64,000 nucleotides of DNA, from the NCBI RefSeq assembly GCF_000495915.1, contig NZ_AOFQ01000050.1, forward strand, positions 1 through 64,000. The letters are read 5' to 3'. Under the pieces are notes generated by a model. It had not been told where the DNA came from. It was given only the letters and a program-made list of their open reading frames with translations, and did not search any database. This DNA is from Stutzerimonas chloritidismutans AW-1 (GTDB taxonomy: Bacteria > Pseudomonadota > Gammaproteobacteria > Pseudomonadales > Pseudomonadaceae). Position numbers and translations under genes: made by a program. Shown here piece after piece: positions 22,501 through 33,278 of the stretch (position 1 is the first letter of the stretch; every line of letters begins with the position of its first letter).

Positions 22501-22773
22501 ATGCCCGCCCGCGAAGTCACCATCATCAACAAACTCGGCCTGCACGCGCGCGCTGCCGCCAAGTTCGTCGCCGTTGCCAATCGCTACCCCTGCAAGATTC
22601 GCGTTGGCCGCTGTCCGGCCACGCTGGTCGACGGAAAGAGCATCATGGCGGTCATGATGCTCGCCGCCAGCAAAGGCACCACCGTGCACCTGGACACCGA
22701 AGGTGAACAGGAAGAGGACGCACTGAACGCGCTGACCGCGCTGATCGACGACTATTTCGAAGAAGGCGAGTAG
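22501..22773 (+). CDS. ptsO: Nitrogen PTS phosphocarrier protein NPr (HPr family)
   Basis: An HPr-like protein (90 residues) that relays phosphate from PtsP to PtsN. The phosphorylated histidine is H15 in NKLGLHARAA, and the regulatory-serine position is S47 in VDGKSIMAV. It is the last gene of the rpoN cluster and converges on pmbA. Confidence 0.94.
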   Translation: MPAREVTIINKLGLHARAAAKFVAVANRYPCKIRVGRCPATLVDGKSIMAVMMLAASKGTTVHLDTEGEQEEDALNALTALIDDYFEEGE

Positions 22774-22823
22774 ACCACCTTGCCACAGCGGCGCGAATCG
22801 TTGCCGACCGCGCCGCGCCTACC

Positions 22824-24170
22824 TTACTTGCCAGCGACCATCATTCGCTCGACCAGCACCGAGCCGGTCCGCACGTTGCCGCGCGTTTCCACATCGCAAC
22901 CGACCGCCACGATCTGGCGGAACATGTCGCGCAGATTTCCGGCAATCGTTACTTCCTGTACCGGGAACTGGATCTCGCCATTCTCGACCCAGTAGCCGCC
23001 GGCGCCACGAGAATAGTCGCCGGTCACCAGATTCAGGCCCTGTCCCATCAGCTCCGTTACCAGCAGGCCTCGGCCCATGCGCCGGATCAACGCCGCCTGA
23101 TCCTCTTCCCCATGGCTGACGAACAGGTTGTGCACACCCCCGGCGTTGGCCGTACTGGGCATACCGAGCTTGCGTCCGGAATAGGTCGAAAGCACATAGG
23201 AGAGCAAGCGACCGTTTTCCACGAACGGCTTGGCATAGGTTGCCAGGCCATCGCCATCGTAGCTGGCACTACCGAGGGCACGGGGAATGTGCGGACGCTC
23301 ATCGAGGCTCAGCCACTCGGGAAACAGCGTCTGCCCCAGGGCATCCTCGAGATAGGACGCCTTGCGGTAGAGATTTCCGCCGGAAATCGCTGCAATGAAG
23401 TGGCCAAACAGACCGGTCGCCAGCTCGGGGGCGAAAAGTACCGGCACTTCGCAGGTAGGAACCGGGCGCGCGCCCAGACGTCGCACGGCACGCTCGGCTG
23501 CACGCCGGCCGATGGTCTGCGGGTCGAGCAGCGCCTCGCCGATGCGATTGACGTCGTAGAAATAGTCACGCTGCATCTGCCCTTCGCTCTCGGCGATCAT
23601 CACGCAACTCAGGCTGTGACGGCTGCTGCAATAGCCCCCGATGAAGCCGTTGCTGTTGCCATAGGCGCGGCAGCCCTGATGGGTATTTAGCGTAGTGCCG
23701 TCTGCGTTGCGGATACGCTGATCGAAGGCGAACGCGGCGTCTTCACAGCTGAGCGCCTGCTCGATGGCCTGTTCGGGGGTGACCGCCCACGGATGGTAAA
23801 GATCGAGATCGGGAAGCTCGCGAGCCATCAGCGTAGCGTCAGCGAGGCCAGCAAATTCGTCCTCCGAGGCATGCCTGGCGATGGCCAGCGCGGCGGCTAC
23901 GGTTTCACGGATGGCGTCGTCACCACTGCCGGTGGTGCTCGCAGTGCCTTTGCTCTGGCCGACATAGAGCGTGATGCCGAAGCCCTGGTCGCGATTGAAC
24001 TCGACCGTCTCCACCTCGCGCTGACGCACTGTGGTCGACAGCCCCTGCTCCATGGAGACCGAAACCTCGCTGGCGCTGGCGCCCTGCCGGCGCGCTTCCT
24101 CGATGATGCGCTCGACCTTCTCGCGCAAACCGGGCAGCGCGTGCGGGCCGATGCCCTCTACTTCACTCAT
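22824..24170 (-). CDS. pmbA: Metalloprotease-related protein PmbA/TldE
   Basis: A partner of TldD in a heterodimeric protease that processes microcin B17 leaders and CcdA in E. coli. The 448 residues resemble the U62 family but, as usual for TldE, no HExxxH motif is visible, so catalysis lies with TldD. The C-terminal TGDYSRGAGGYWVENGEIQFPV is characteristic. The start at 24170 has TTTGGGAGTGCTT upstream. The tldD gene is 700 bases away, beyond the opposite-strand yjgA. Confidence 0.93.
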   Translation of the reverse strand: MSEVEGIGPHALPGLREKVERIIEEARRQGASASEVSVSMEQGLSTTVRQREVETVEFNRDQGFGITLYVGQSKGTASTTGSGDDAIRETVAAALAIARHASEDEFAGLADATLMARELPDLDLYHPWAVTPEQAIEQALSCEDAAFAFDQRIRNADGTTLNTHQGCRAYGNSNGFIGGYCSSRHSLSCVMIAESEGQMQRDYFYDVNRIGEALLDPQTIGRRAAERAVRRLGARPVPTCEVPVLFAPELATGLFGHFIAAISGGNLYRKASYLEDALGQTLFPEWLSLDERPHIPRALGSASYDGDGLATYAKPFVENGRLLSYVLSTYSGRKLGMPSTANAGGVHNLFVSHGEEDQAALIRRMGRGLLVTELMGQGLNLVTGDYSRGAGGYWVENGEIQFPVQEVTIAGNLRDMFRQIVAVGCDVETRGNVRTGSVLVERMMVAGK

Positions 24171-24282
24171 AAGCACTCCCAAACCACTGCAATCGAATCA
24201 AGTTGCAACCTGGCGCCGCTCCTCTGAAGCCTGCTGCCAGGGCTGCTGTTATCATGGCGGCATTTCCTAGTGGACCATCCCC

Positions 24283-24804
24283 ATGTCTGAACACTCCGAC
24301 GCCGACGATTTCGACGAAAAAAGCAAGTCCCAGGTCAAACGCGAGCTGCTTGCCCTGCAGGAGCTAGGCGAGCGGCTAACTACCCTCAAGCCTGACCTCA
24401 TCGCTCGCCTGCCGCTGAGCGACGCGTTGCAGAAGGCGCTGGTCGACGCGCCGAAACACAAGGCGCATATCGCGCGCAAACGGCACATCCAGTACATCGG
24501 TAAGCTGATGCGCGACCAGGATGTCGATGCCATTCTCGCGCTGGTCGATCAACTGGACGCCTCGACGCGCCAATACAACGAGCGCTTCCATGCGCTGGAG
24601 CGCTGGCGCGACCGTCTGATCGGCGGTGACGACGCCACCCTGGAAGCGTTCGTAACCGAATACCCCGAGACCGACCGCCAGCATCTGCGCGGGCTGATCC
24701 GCCACGCCCAGCACGAGGCGGCGCGCGACAAGCCGCCGGCCGCCAGCCGCAAGATATTCAAGTACATCCGCGAACTGGACGAAGCCAAACGCGGCTTGCG
24801 TTGA
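24283..24804 (+). CDS. yjgA: Ribosome-associated protein YjgA/DarP (DUF615)
   Basis: A 173-residue, highly charged protein of the YjgA family. In E. coli DarP binds late 50S precursors and supports large-subunit assembly. [20 protein letters not shown] and [23 protein letters not shown] are the conserved stretches. It sits between pmbA and tldD on the opposite strand, the usual neighbourhood. A TATCAT hexamer near 24250 may be its -10. Confidence 0.92.
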   Translation: MSEHSDADDFDEKSKSQVKRELLALQELGERLTTLKPDLIARLPLSDALQKALVDAPKHKAHIARKRHIQYIGKLMRDQDVDAILALVDQLDASTRQYNERFHALERWRDRLIGGDDATLEAFVTEYPETDRQHLRGLIRHAQHEAARDKPPAASRKIFKYIRELDEAKRGLR

Positions 24805-24868
24805 CGGCAATCTCAACCCGTACCTCAACCCCTAGCCTTGAAGCTCGCGGCTGGCACTCGCCGCGGCT

Positions 24869-26311
24869 TCACGCACCCGTTCCGCCTACGGTTATCTCGT
24901 CGATCTTCAGGGTCGGCTGGCCGACGCCCACCGGCACCGACTGCCCATCCTTGCCACAGGTGCCGACACCGCTGTCGAGCGCCAGGTCGTTACCGACCAT
25001 CGACACCCGGTTCATCACCTCGGGGCCATTGCCTATCAGCGTCGCGCCCTTCACCGGCGCGGTGATCCTGCCGTCCTCGATCAGATAGGCCTCACTGGTG
25101 GAGAAGACGAACTTGCCGCTGGTGATGTCGACCTGACCGCCGCCGAGGCTGGCGCAGTAGATGCCCTTCTTCACCGAGCGAATGATTTCCTGCGGATCGC
25201 TTTCGCCGGCCAGCATGTAGGTGTTGGTCATGCGCGGCATCGGTAGATGCGCGTAAGACTCGCGGCGGCCGTTACCGGTCGGCGCCACGCCCATAAGGCG
25301 GGCGTTTAACTTGTCCTGGATATAACCCTTGAGAATGCCGTTCTCGATCAGCGTGGTGCATTGGGTCGGCGTACCTTCGTCATCGACGCTGAGCGAACCT
25401 CGGCGATCCGCCAGGGTACCGTCATCGACGATGGTGCACAGGCTGGACGCCACCTTCTGCCCGATCCGGCCACTGTAGGCCGAGCTGCCCTTGCGATTGA
25501 AATCACCCTCCAGGCCATGGCCGACGGCCTCGTGCAACAGCACGCCGGACCAGCCAGGCCCAAGAACGACCGGCAAGGAACCGGCCGGTGCCGACACCGC
25601 TTCGAGGTTGACCAGCGCCTGACGCAATGCCTCGCGGGCGTAGCCCATGGCGCGATCCTCGGTGAGGAAGTACTGGTAGCCGGTACGCCCGCCGCCACCC
25701 TGGCCACCGCGCTCGCGGCGGCCGTTCTGCTCGACGATCACGCTGACGTTGAAACGCACCAGAGGGCGGATATCGGCTGCCATACCACCGTCCATTCCGG
25801 CCACCAGGATATGCTCCCAGACGCCCGCCAGGCTTACGGTCACCTGCTTGATGCGAGGGTCCAGCGCCCTTGTCGCGACGTCGATGCGCTTGAGCAGCTC
25901 GACCTTCTCGGCACGGCCGAGCCCGTCGAGCGGATTGTCCTGCGCGTACAACGGCGCGAATGCCGCCCTGGTCAGAACCTTGACCTGGCCTTGCTGGCCG
26001 CTGCGCGCGATGGAGCGTGCAGCCTGAGCCGCCTGACGCAATGCATCGGCAGTGATCGCGTTGCTGTAGGCGAAACCGGTTTTCTCGCCGGACAGTGCGC
26101 GCACGCCGACCCCCTGCTCCAGATGGAAGCCGCCCTCCTTGACGATGCCATCCTCGAGTACCCAAGACTCGGAAACCTGATCCTGAAAGTACAGGTCCGC
26201 CGCATCCACGCCGGGCCCGGCGAGTTCACCGAGCAAGCCTGGCAGGTCATCGATACCCAGGCCGCCAGGTGTCAGCAGTCGCTCGGTGACAGGTAACAGC
26301 AGTTCACTCAT
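24869..26311 (-). CDS. tldD: Metalloprotease TldD
   Basis: The catalytic half of the TldD/TldE protease (480 residues). The zinc motif HEAVGH is present at H260-E261-H265, and [17 protein letters not shown] follows it. The start at 26311 ([13 protein letters not shown]) has TTTGGAGTGAAT upstream. It begins two bases after the stop of the upstream nitrilase-family gene, so the two are cotranscribed. Confidence 0.95.
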   Translation of the reverse strand: MSELLLPVTERLLTPGGLGIDDLPGLLGELAGPGVDAADLYFQDQVSESWVLEDGIVKEGGFHLEQGVGVRALSGEKTGFAYSNAITADALRQAAQAARSIARSGQQGQVKVLTRAAFAPLYAQDNPLDGLGRAEKVELLKRIDVATRALDPRIKQVTVSLAGVWEHILVAGMDGGMAADIRPLVRFNVSVIVEQNGRRERGGQGGGGRTGYQYFLTEDRAMGYAREALRQALVNLEAVSAPAGSLPVVLGPGWSGVLLHEAVGHGLEGDFNRKGSSAYSGRIGQKVASSLCTIVDDGTLADRRGSLSVDDEGTPTQCTTLIENGILKGYIQDKLNARLMGVAPTGNGRRESYAHLPMPRMTNTYMLAGESDPQEIIRSVKKGIYCASLGGGQVDITSGKFVFSTSEAYLIEDGRITAPVKGATLIGNGPEVMNRVSMVGNDLALDSGVGTCGKDGQSVPVGVGQPTLKIDEITVGGTGA

Positions 26312-26313
26312 AT

Positions 26314-27159
26314 TCACTCCAAACGGTCCGTGGCCAGGCACGGTACGGAAAATCGGCGGTGGCGCTGCAGCGGCATTCGCTGGCGGATGGCAGCCTGTTC
26401 GGACGCATCCCGAGCGGCAACCAAAGCCGCCTCGCCAGCCGCCTGCTCGCACAGCAGACGGCCCCATGGGTCCACGATAGACGAATGCCCATGGGTGAGG
26501 CGACCACCAGGATGCTCTCCACCCTGTGCGGCAGCCAGGATATAGCACTGAGTCTCGATGGCACGGGCACGAATCAACGTCGCCCAGTGCGCTTCACCGG
26601 TCACCGTGGTGAACGCCGACGGCACGCTGATCAACTCGGCACCTGCCGCCCTCAGCGCACCATACAGCTCGGCGAAACGCAGGTCATAACACACGCTCAG
26701 CCCCAAGCGTCCAACCGGTGTGTCGGCAATCACCAGCCTTTGCCCCGCCGCATAGTCGTCCGATTCACGGTAGTGGCCACGGTTATCTGCAACCTCCGCA
26801 TCGAACAGATGCAGCTTGTCGTAGCGCGCCACCCGCTGCCCCTGATCATCGAACAGCAGCGAGCAGGCATTCGGCTTGCCCTGCGGGTCGTCGTCGGGCG
26901 GTAACGGCAAGGTGCCAGCCACGATCCACAACCTGAGGTCACGGGCGACCTGTTTCAACCAGGGCAGGATCGGCCCGTCGCCAGCGGCTTCGGCGCGACC
27001 CAGCCGCGGTAGATCGCTGCGGCCCATTGCGGCGAAGTTCTCCGGTAGCACCGCCAGCCGCGCGCCCGCTTCGGCCGCCTGCTCGAGCAACTCGCGCGCG
27101 CGGGCCAGATTGAGCATTACATCCGCCTGGCTGGCCATCTGAATCACGGCTAAGGACAT
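26314..27159 (-). CDS. Carbon-nitrogen hydrolase (Nit-type amidase)
   Basis: A nitrilase-superfamily enzyme of 281 residues. The E-K-C triad is E40 (VLPENFAAM), K115 (YDKLHLFD) and C157 (LSVCYDLRF). It is closest in look to the Nit1/YbeM group; some members repair deaminated glutathione, which I consider likely but unproven here. The start at 27159 follows GGGGAAAGC. It lies 37 bases after yhdP and directly before tldD, suggesting a yhdP-nit-tldD transcript. Confidence 0.88.
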   Translation of the reverse strand: MSLAVIQMASQADVMLNLARARELLEQAAEAGARLAVLPENFAAMGRSDLPRLGRAEAAGDGPILPWLKQVARDLRLWIVAGTLPLPPDDDPQGKPNACSLLFDDQGQRVARYDKLHLFDAEVADNRGHYRESDDYAAGQRLVIADTPVGRLGLSVCYDLRFAELYGALRAAGAELISVPSAFTTVTGEAHWATLIRARAIETQCYILAAAQGGEHPGGRLTHGHSSIVDPWGRLLCEQAAGEAALVAARDASEQAAIRQRMPLQRHRRFSVPCLATDRLE

Positions 27160-27196
27160 GCTTTCCCCGATGCTGAAAGACCCGGCCCGATGCGGA

Positions 27197-30100
27197 TCAG
27201 TTGGGCTTTTCGAATGGTTTGTCGAAGCTGATCTTAGGCGCCTGCCAAGGCCCCTTGACGTCGTACTGTACGCTGGCGAAACGCGCAACGCGGTCGCCGA
27301 GCAGCTTGTCCACCACGAACAGCGCCCCGCCGATCGCCGGTGCGCCGACAATCAGCGCCGCCAGCGGCAGGTTGTTGCTGATCGGCAAGGTGACCAGCAA
27401 CTTGGCGTCGATCTCGTCACGCGCCATATCCAGCCTGCCATCCAGCTCGAGGTTGGTCGACGGACCACTGACGGTGATGGGCTCGCGGGTGTTAAACACA
27501 CCCTCCTTGGCCAGCAACCGCCCATCCAGCCGGTCGTAACTGAGCCCCTTGCTGAACAGATCGGAGAAATCCAGCCGCAGGCGGCGCCCTATCGAATTGA
27601 AGTTGAGCACGCCGAACACGCGCAGCGCCTGGGCGCTGCCGTCGATCTCGACAAACTGCCCCTTGCGCAGCCGAGGTCGCATGCTCCCGGAATAGCGCGC
27701 CATGGCGAACCAAGCCGGCGAACCAGGCCACTGCCCATCCACATCCAGGCGAAAACTGTCACTGGTCACCGAAGGCGCAAAGCCCCACGCAAGCGATACG
27801 TCAGCGAGATTGCGCCCTTCGAGGCGGCCCTTGTACCAGGTCTGCGCACTGCCCCAGCCGCCGTTCCCGGTAATCTTCAGGCCCTTGAGGTCGAGAGCGA
27901 TATCGCGGAACTCGGTCCCGCCGCTGACCGGGCGCAGCTTCAACGCCCAGGCGCCGAGCACATCGTCGCCCAGGGAAACCCGTTCGATCGCGACATCCAT
28001 TGCCGGCAGGCTTTGCGGGTCGACATCATCCAGCGGATCGGGTCGCTCCTTGACCGCCTCGTCGGATTGCGCGGCAGCCGGCAGACGCAGGCGCTGGAGA
28101 TCGGCAACGATGATGCCGCCCTCGGCATCTGGCAGGCGAACCGAGCCGCTGATGATCGAACTGCGAAGGCCAAGGCCCCAGGCTTCGCTCATTCGCCGCA
28201 GGTCCAGCCCAAGATTGTCGATTCGGGTGCCAAAACCTTCGAAACGATCGATATCGACCTGCGCCCGGCGCAGCAGCGAGCCGGTCGTCTGCTGCGCTTG
28301 TGCCTTGCCGTGCTGTTCGAGCACCGCCTGCCAGGCTTTCAAGTCGAGCTGCGGCAGGCGTCCCCTGACATAAAGCCCGGCACTGGCCGGAAGATTGGCC
28401 GCCCCAGGCCCGAGACGCAGCTCGCCGCGCCCCTGCGCCCAGGCGCCCGGCGGCGCAGCGAACGCCAGCGCGGCGAGCACCCCATGCTGGACGCCGTAGT
28501 GACGCTCGGCCCCTTGCAGAGACATCCGCAACGAGGTGTCGCGGCGCTCGCCGGAAGACTTGCCGAACGGCGCTGGCAGATCGATGCGCAGCCCCTGTAG
28601 CGACGAGTCGATTTGCAGCTGACTATCCTCACCCGCCAGATCCAGACGCAACTGATAGGGCAGTTCACCGCTGGCGGGCAGCGATTGCCCGATAGCGAGC
28701 CACTCAACCAGACGCTGCAACCCCACGGTGCCCTGCGCCTCCAGGCGAGAGGCTGGCTTGCCGGGCGCGCCTGTCGCTACCGCCTTGCCCTTGACCGAAG
28801 AGCCGAACAGGCGCGCCTGGATGGCCTCTGCACTCAAGCCTCGCGCGGTGTCGTAGCGGAATTTTCCACTGAGCTGCTCGAAGGCGAGCGCCGGCTCGGG
28901 GATCCTCAGCCTCGCATCGTCACTGGCGAAATCCACGATGACTCGCGGAGTGCCCTTGCCCAGCGGGATCTGCAGGTCAAGCGTGCCGCTGAGCGCACCC
29001 TGCCCCTGCCAGCCGGCGAACAGCTCGGCAGTACCGATCGGCGCCTCCTGCAGCAACTTCAAGGCGTCCGCCAGACTGCTGCTGACCTGTCCTTTCACCG
29101 CCAGTTGCGGCACGTTTCCGGCCCCGGCGCGAGGTATCTCCGCTGTCGCATCCCGCACCTGGCTGTCGAGGATCCGCCCTTCCGCGAGCCGGACACGCAC
29201 CCCACTGTCTTCGATCAGCACCTCGCCGCGGCCCTGCTGCAGCAGGGGCCAGCCGGACTGAAACGCCAGCTCCGCATCACGCACCTTGAAGTACAGGCTC
29301 AGGGCGCGCGCGCTATCGGAAGCGCCCTTGTTCAATGCCCCCTGGTACTGGAAATAACCTTGCTCGACCGTACCGCTGCGGATCGCCTCCCTGAGCCAGT
29401 TGACCAGCGCCGGGCTCAACGCCGGCGAGCGTGTCGGCAGGTATTTTTCGGTGAAGCGCGCATCGCCTTCGCTCAAGCCGACCCGCAGGTCCATGTAATC
29501 CTCGGCAGCGGGGTCCCGAGCCAGTCGGATAAGGAAGTCTCCGGCGATCTTGCCTTCCTCGCCGTCGATGCGCAGATAGGGCGCAGCCAGCGTGAAGGCC
29601 TGCTCATCCAGCGCCCAGGTCAGGCGCCCGCCGACGTGTCGGTAGTGCCACGGCTCGGGATAAAGTGGCGCAAGCTGCAGGCTGAAGTCGTCGCTGTCCA
29701 CGCGCAACTCGCCGCCGCCCAGGTCACCACGAATGCTGCCACTCGCGTTCCCCACCGCCGGTATCCAGTTCTGCGCAGCAATGCTGATGCGGTCCAGATT
29801 GGCAGCGAACTGCAGGCGCTGCGGCGACTCCATCTGCGGGTAGTAGTCGAGCTGCAGGTTGCGCAATGTTCCGTTGGGTTGCAGCGCCGTCAGCGTCTCG
29901 GCGGCAGTCGGCGGCAACGGCGCCAGTGCACGAACGAGCGTGGCGATCGGCGCGATAGCCAGCCGATCCGCCTGCAGGCGCCAGTACTGCTGGGCCTGAT
30001 CCTGCTGAAGCTGGATTCGCGCATCGCCCCAGCGCTCGCCGTCGAGATCGAATGCCAGCCGGTCCAGCAGCAGCCGGTAGCCCTGCTCGTTACGATCGAT

Positions 30101-31000
30101 ATACGCCTCGCCCCCCAGGTCCTCGAGCTGAACGGGCTCACGATCGGCAAAGGACATGCTCAGCTGCGACGCGTTCAGCCGTAGAGCCGCACGCTCCAGC
30201 GCCTGTTCGCGCCAGCTCACCCACAGCTCGCCACCCATCTTCAGCGTCTGCAGATGCCAATCGGCAGTCAGCCGGCGTGGCAACCAGGCGGCCCAGTCGC
30301 TTTGTGGCAGGCTGAGGTAAACCTGCGCCTCGGCTTGCTGCCAGCGTTGCGGCTGCACCCGCCCCTGAATGTTCAAGGCCAGCGGCTGACCATCTGGCAG
30401 GATACTGCGCCCGTCCAAGCGGAGCCGCTCGCCGTCGACGCGCAGGCTCAGATCGGTGTAGCTCAAGGTCAGCGGCGACTCACCGAATGGTTCCAGCGTG
30501 ATCTGGCTGTTGCGCACCACCAACCCACGTACCCGCTGCAACGACTCGAGAATCTTCTGCGGTTCGGGCGGTTTCTGCTCGGTACGGGCCGGCAAGCCCT
30601 CCACTCGCCACTTGCCCTCGGCATCTTCAGCGACAGACAGCTGCACGCCGCTAAACTCCAACCGGCTCAACCGCCACGCTCGCGCCCAGAGGCTGGCCGC
30701 CAGATCTGGGACGATGGCAATACGGTCCAGGCGCATCGCGCTGTCACCCTCGCCGAGCAATACATCATGCGCCAGCAAACGGGGAGCGAAACCCTCCCAG
30801 CGGCCTTCGAGCCTGCCCAGCGCGATTGGCATGCCCAGCGCCGCCTGCGCCTTCTCCTGCACCTCGGCCCGGTACTCGGCGATTACAGGCACCAGCTGCC
30901 GCCCCAGACTCACGTAGAGCGCGGCCAGAATCAGCCCGAACGCGATTACCCAGAACAGCTGGCGCGACAGTGTCACGAGGAAGGCGGCGAGGCGGTTCAT
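27197..31000 (-). CDS. yhdP: AsmA-like envelope protein YhdP
   Basis: A very large (1267 residues) inner-membrane anchored protein of the YhdP/TIGR02099 family. In E. coli YhdP, TamB and YdbH are the AsmA-like bridge proteins that carry phospholipid towards the outer membrane. One N-terminal TM helix (about 10-30) precedes a long repetitive beta-rich periplasmic region (DUF3971) and an AsmA-like C-terminal part with DKLLGDRVARFASVQYDVKGPWQAP. It lies 50 bases downstream of rng on the same strand. Confidence 0.92.
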   Translation of the reverse strand: MNRLAAFLVTLSRQLFWVIAFGLILAALYVSLGRQLVPVIAEYRAEVQEKAQAALGMPIALGRLEGRWEGFAPRLLAHDVLLGEGDSAMRLDRIAIVPDLAASLWARAWRLSRLEFSGVQLSVAEDAEGKWRVEGLPARTEQKPPEPQKILESLQRVRGLVVRNSQITLEPFGESPLTLSYTDLSLRVDGERLRLDGRSILPDGQPLALNIQGRVQPQRWQQAEAQVYLSLPQSDWAAWLPRRLTADWHLQTLKMGGELWVSWREQALERAALRLNASQLSMSFADREPVQLEDLGGEAYIDRNEQGYRLLLDRLAFDLDGERWGDARIQLQQDQAQQYWRLQADRLAIAPIATLVRALAPLPPTAAETLTALQPNGTLRNLQLDYYPQMESPQRLQFAANLDRISIAAQNWIPAVGNASGSIRGDLGGGELRVDSDDFSLQLAPLYPEPWHYRHVGGRLTWALDEQAFTLAAPYLRIDGEEGKIAGDFLIRLARDPAAEDYMDLRVGLSEGDARFTEKYLPTRSPALSPALVNWLREAIRSGTVEQGYFQYQGALNKGASDSARALSLYFKVRDAELAFQSGWPLLQQGRGEVLIEDSGVRVRLAEGRILDSQVRDATAEIPRAGAGNVPQLAVKGQVSSSLADALKLLQEAPIGTAELFAGWQGQGALSGTLDLQIPLGKGTPRVIVDFASDDARLRIPEPALAFEQLSGKFRYDTARGLSAEAIQARLFGSSVKGKAVATGAPGKPASRLEAQGTVGLQRLVEWLAIGQSLPASGELPYQLRLDLAGEDSQLQIDSSLQGLRIDLPAPFGKSSGERRDTSLRMSLQGAERHYGVQHGVLAALAFAAPPGAWAQGRGELRLGPGAANLPASAGLYVRGRLPQLDLKAWQAVLEQHGKAQAQQTTGSLLRRAQVDIDRFEGFGTRIDNLGLDLRRMSEAWGLGLRSSIISGSVRLPDAEGGIIVADLQRLRLPAAAQSDEAVKERPDPLDDVDPQSLPAMDVAIERVSLGDDVLGAWALKLRPVSGGTEFRDIALDLKGLKITGNGGWGSAQTWYKGRLEGRNLADVSLAWGFAPSVTSDSFRLDVDGQWPGSPAWFAMARYSGSMRPRLRKGQFVEIDGSAQALRVFGVLNFNSIGRRLRLDFSDLFSKGLSYDRLDGRLLAKEGVFNTREPITVSGPSTNLELDGRLDMARDEIDAKLLVTLPISNNLPLAALIVGAPAIGGALFVVDKLLGDRVARFASVQYDVKGPWQAPKISFDKPFEKPN

Positions 31001-31049
31001 CTGGATGCGCTCCGGTCATCCTGGCCCTTGCGGCCCGGTCTACCATTGT

Positions 31050-32507
31050 TCAGAGCAACACCACGTCGTACTGTTCCTGGGAGTACATGCTTTCCACCTG
31101 GAACTTGATCGAGCGACCGATAAAGGCCTCCAGGTCGGCGACATTGCCCGACTCCTCGTCGAGCAGACGATCGATCACCTTCTGATTGGCCAGCACCCGG
31201 TAGCCTTCCGCCTGGTAGGCCCGCGCCTCACGCAGGATCTCGCGGAATATCTCGTAGCACACGGTCTCCGGCGTCTTCAGCTTGCCGCGCCCCTGACAGC
31301 ACATGCAGGGTTCGCACAGCACCTGTTCGAGGCTTTCGCGGGTGCGCTTGCGGGTCATCTGCACCAGGCCGAGTTCGGTGATGCCGATGATGTTGGTCTT
31401 GGCGTGATCGCGCTCGAGCTGCTTCTCCAGCGTGCGCAGGACCTGGCGACGATGCTCCTCGTCCTCCATGTCGATGAAGTCGATGATGATGATGCCGCCC
31501 AGATTGCGCAGCCTGAGCTGGCGGGCAATGGCAGTGGCCGACTCGAGATTGGTCTTGAAAATGGTTTCTTCCAGCGTGCGATGACCGACGAAGGCACCGG
31601 TGTTGACGTCGATCGTGGTCATCGCCTCGGCCGGATCGATGATCAGGTAACCGCCGGACTTGAGCATGACCTTGCGCTCCAGCGCCTTCTGGATCTCGTC
31701 CTCGACGCCATAGAGATCGAAGATCGGCCGCTCGCCCGGATAGTGTTCGAGGCGGTCGCCCAGTTCGGGCATCAGCTCGCCGACGAACTGGGTGACCTTC
31801 TGGAAATTCTCCCGCGAATCGATACGGATCTTCTCGATCCGCGGATTGACCAGATCACGCAGGGTGCGCATGGCCAGAGAGAGGTCTTCGTAGATCACCG
31901 TGGGCGCTTCAACGGTCTTGATCTGACTGGCGATCTGCTCCCACAGACGGCGCAGATAGCGGATATCCATGAGTATCTCGTCGCTGCCGGCCCCTTCAGC
32001 CGCGGTACGCAGGATGAAGCCACCGGCTTCCTGGATGCCCTCTGCCTCAACGCATTCGGCAACGACCTGCTTGAGCCGCTCGCGCTCGGCTTCATCTTCG
32101 ATACGCAGGGAAATGCCGACATGGCTGGTACGCGGCATGTACACCAGGTAGCGCGATGGGATCGACAGCTGCGTGGTCAGGCGCGCGCCCTTGGTGCCAA
32201 TGGGGTCCTTGGTGACCTGCACCACCAGACTCTGGCCTTCGTGAACCAGGGCGTTGATCGGCTCGACCGCATTACCCTCGCGGGCGGAAATCTCGGAAGC
32301 ATGGATGAACGCGGCGCGATCCAGCCCTATGTCGACGAACGCCGCTTGCATACCCGGCAGGACGCGCACCACCTTGCCCTTGTAGATGTTGCCGACGATG
32401 CCGCGGCGCTGGGTGCGCTCGACATGCACCTCCTGCAGGACACCGTTCTCCACCACCGCCACCCGCGACTCCATGGGGGTGATGTTCATCAGGATTTCTT
32501 CGCTCAT
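31050..32507 (-). CDS. rng: Ribonuclease G
   Basis: An endoribonuclease of the RNase E/G family, active in 16S rRNA 5' maturation and mRNA turnover. The 485-residue protein has an N-terminal S1 domain (about 39-125, GNIYKGKVVRVLPGMQAAFVDIG split by insert), the catalytic acidic stretch DFIDMEDEEHR and IDVNTGAFVG, and a zinc-link segment EPCMCCQGRGK. It lacks the long C-terminal scaffold of RNase E. The order maf-rng-yhdP is the usual one. Confidence 0.95.
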   Translation of the reverse strand: MSEEILMNITPMESRVAVVENGVLQEVHVERTQRRGIVGNIYKGKVVRVLPGMQAAFVDIGLDRAAFIHASEISAREGNAVEPINALVHEGQSLVVQVTKDPIGTKGARLTTQLSIPSRYLVYMPRTSHVGISLRIEDEAERERLKQVVAECVEAEGIQEAGGFILRTAAEGAGSDEILMDIRYLRRLWEQIASQIKTVEAPTVIYEDLSLAMRTLRDLVNPRIEKIRIDSRENFQKVTQFVGELMPELGDRLEHYPGERPIFDLYGVEDEIQKALERKVMLKSGGYLIIDPAEAMTTIDVNTGAFVGHRTLEETIFKTNLESATAIARQLRLRNLGGIIIIDFIDMEDEEHRRQVLRTLEKQLERDHAKTNIIGITELGLVQMTRKRTRESLEQVLCEPCMCCQGRGKLKTPETVCYEIFREILREARAYQAEGYRVLANQKVIDRLLDEESGNVADLEAFIGRSIKFQVESMYSQEQYDVVLL

Positions 32508-32592
32508 TGTTGTTCTCGGCGGTGGCTTGATGTGCAGCGCTAGCTGGTGGTTGAGTCGATTCTAACCGGCCTGCGCGCCGAAGCCACAGGCT

Positions 32593-33183
32593 CTAGCTTG
32601 AGCCTTTGGTCCAACGTGGAAGTCCGAAGGCGTCGATCAGCTGCGCCGTTTCACATAACGGCAGGCCAACCACCGCCGAATAGCTGCCGTGCAACTGGCT
32701 GACGAACACCGCACCCCAGCCCTGGATGGCGTAACCGCCCGCCTTGTCCGCCGGCTCCCCGCAATCCCAATAGCGTTCGGCTTCGGCTTCGTCGATGGTA
32801 CGGAAGGTCACCTCGCTGATGACCACACGCACCTCGCAGGCACTTCGACTGGCCAGCGCGACGGCGGTCATGACCCGGTGCGTACGCCCGGATAACGCCG
32901 CCAGCATGGCGAGCCCGTCGGCACGGTCGGCAGGCTTGCCGAGAATATGCTGATCGAGCACCACGCTGGTGTCGGCACCCAGCACGCAGCCGTCGCGATC
33001 CCCCAGACTGACGAGCCCGGCGAGCGCCTTGTCGCGCGCAACGCGCTCGACATACGCCTCGGGCGACTCGGTTGGCGAGGGCGTTTCATCGACGGACACG
33101 CTGATGAGAGAAAACGGCACGCCAATCTGCGCGAGCAATTCGCGGCGGCGGGGTGATGCCGAGGCAAGAAACAGAGCGCCCAT
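32593..33183 (-). CDS. maf: Maf-like nucleotide pyrophosphatase
   Basis: A 196-residue Maf/HAM1-type enzyme that hydrolyses non-canonical or dTTP/UTP-type nucleotides to monophosphates. [16 protein letters not shown] at the N-terminus and [18 protein letters not shown] hold the expected active-site residues. The arrangement upstream of rng suggests the YhdE (dTTP/UTP) subgroup, which I infer rather than see. Confidence 0.9.
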   Translation of the reverse strand: MGALFLASASPRRRELLAQIGVPFSLISVSVDETPSPTESPEAYVERVARDKALAGLVSLGDRDGCVLGADTSVVLDQHILGKPADRADGLAMLAALSGRTHRVMTAVALASRSACEVRVVISEVTFRTIDEAEAERYWDCGEPADKAGGYAIQGWGAVFVSQLHGSYSAVVGLPLCETAQLIDAFGLPRWTKGSS

Positions 33184-33278
33184 GGCAGTTCCTCAGACGG
33201 TAAAGCGACAGCGTCGCATATCCGGGGTACGTCGAGGAAGGCGCAGAGGACCGGCGTAAGGACTACGACGGGCATGGA

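Noticed and set aside
31260-31340. Extra cysteine in the RNase G zinc-link region (EPCMCCQGRG)
   Set aside because: The needed CxxC is present; an additional Cys does not suggest a changed function.
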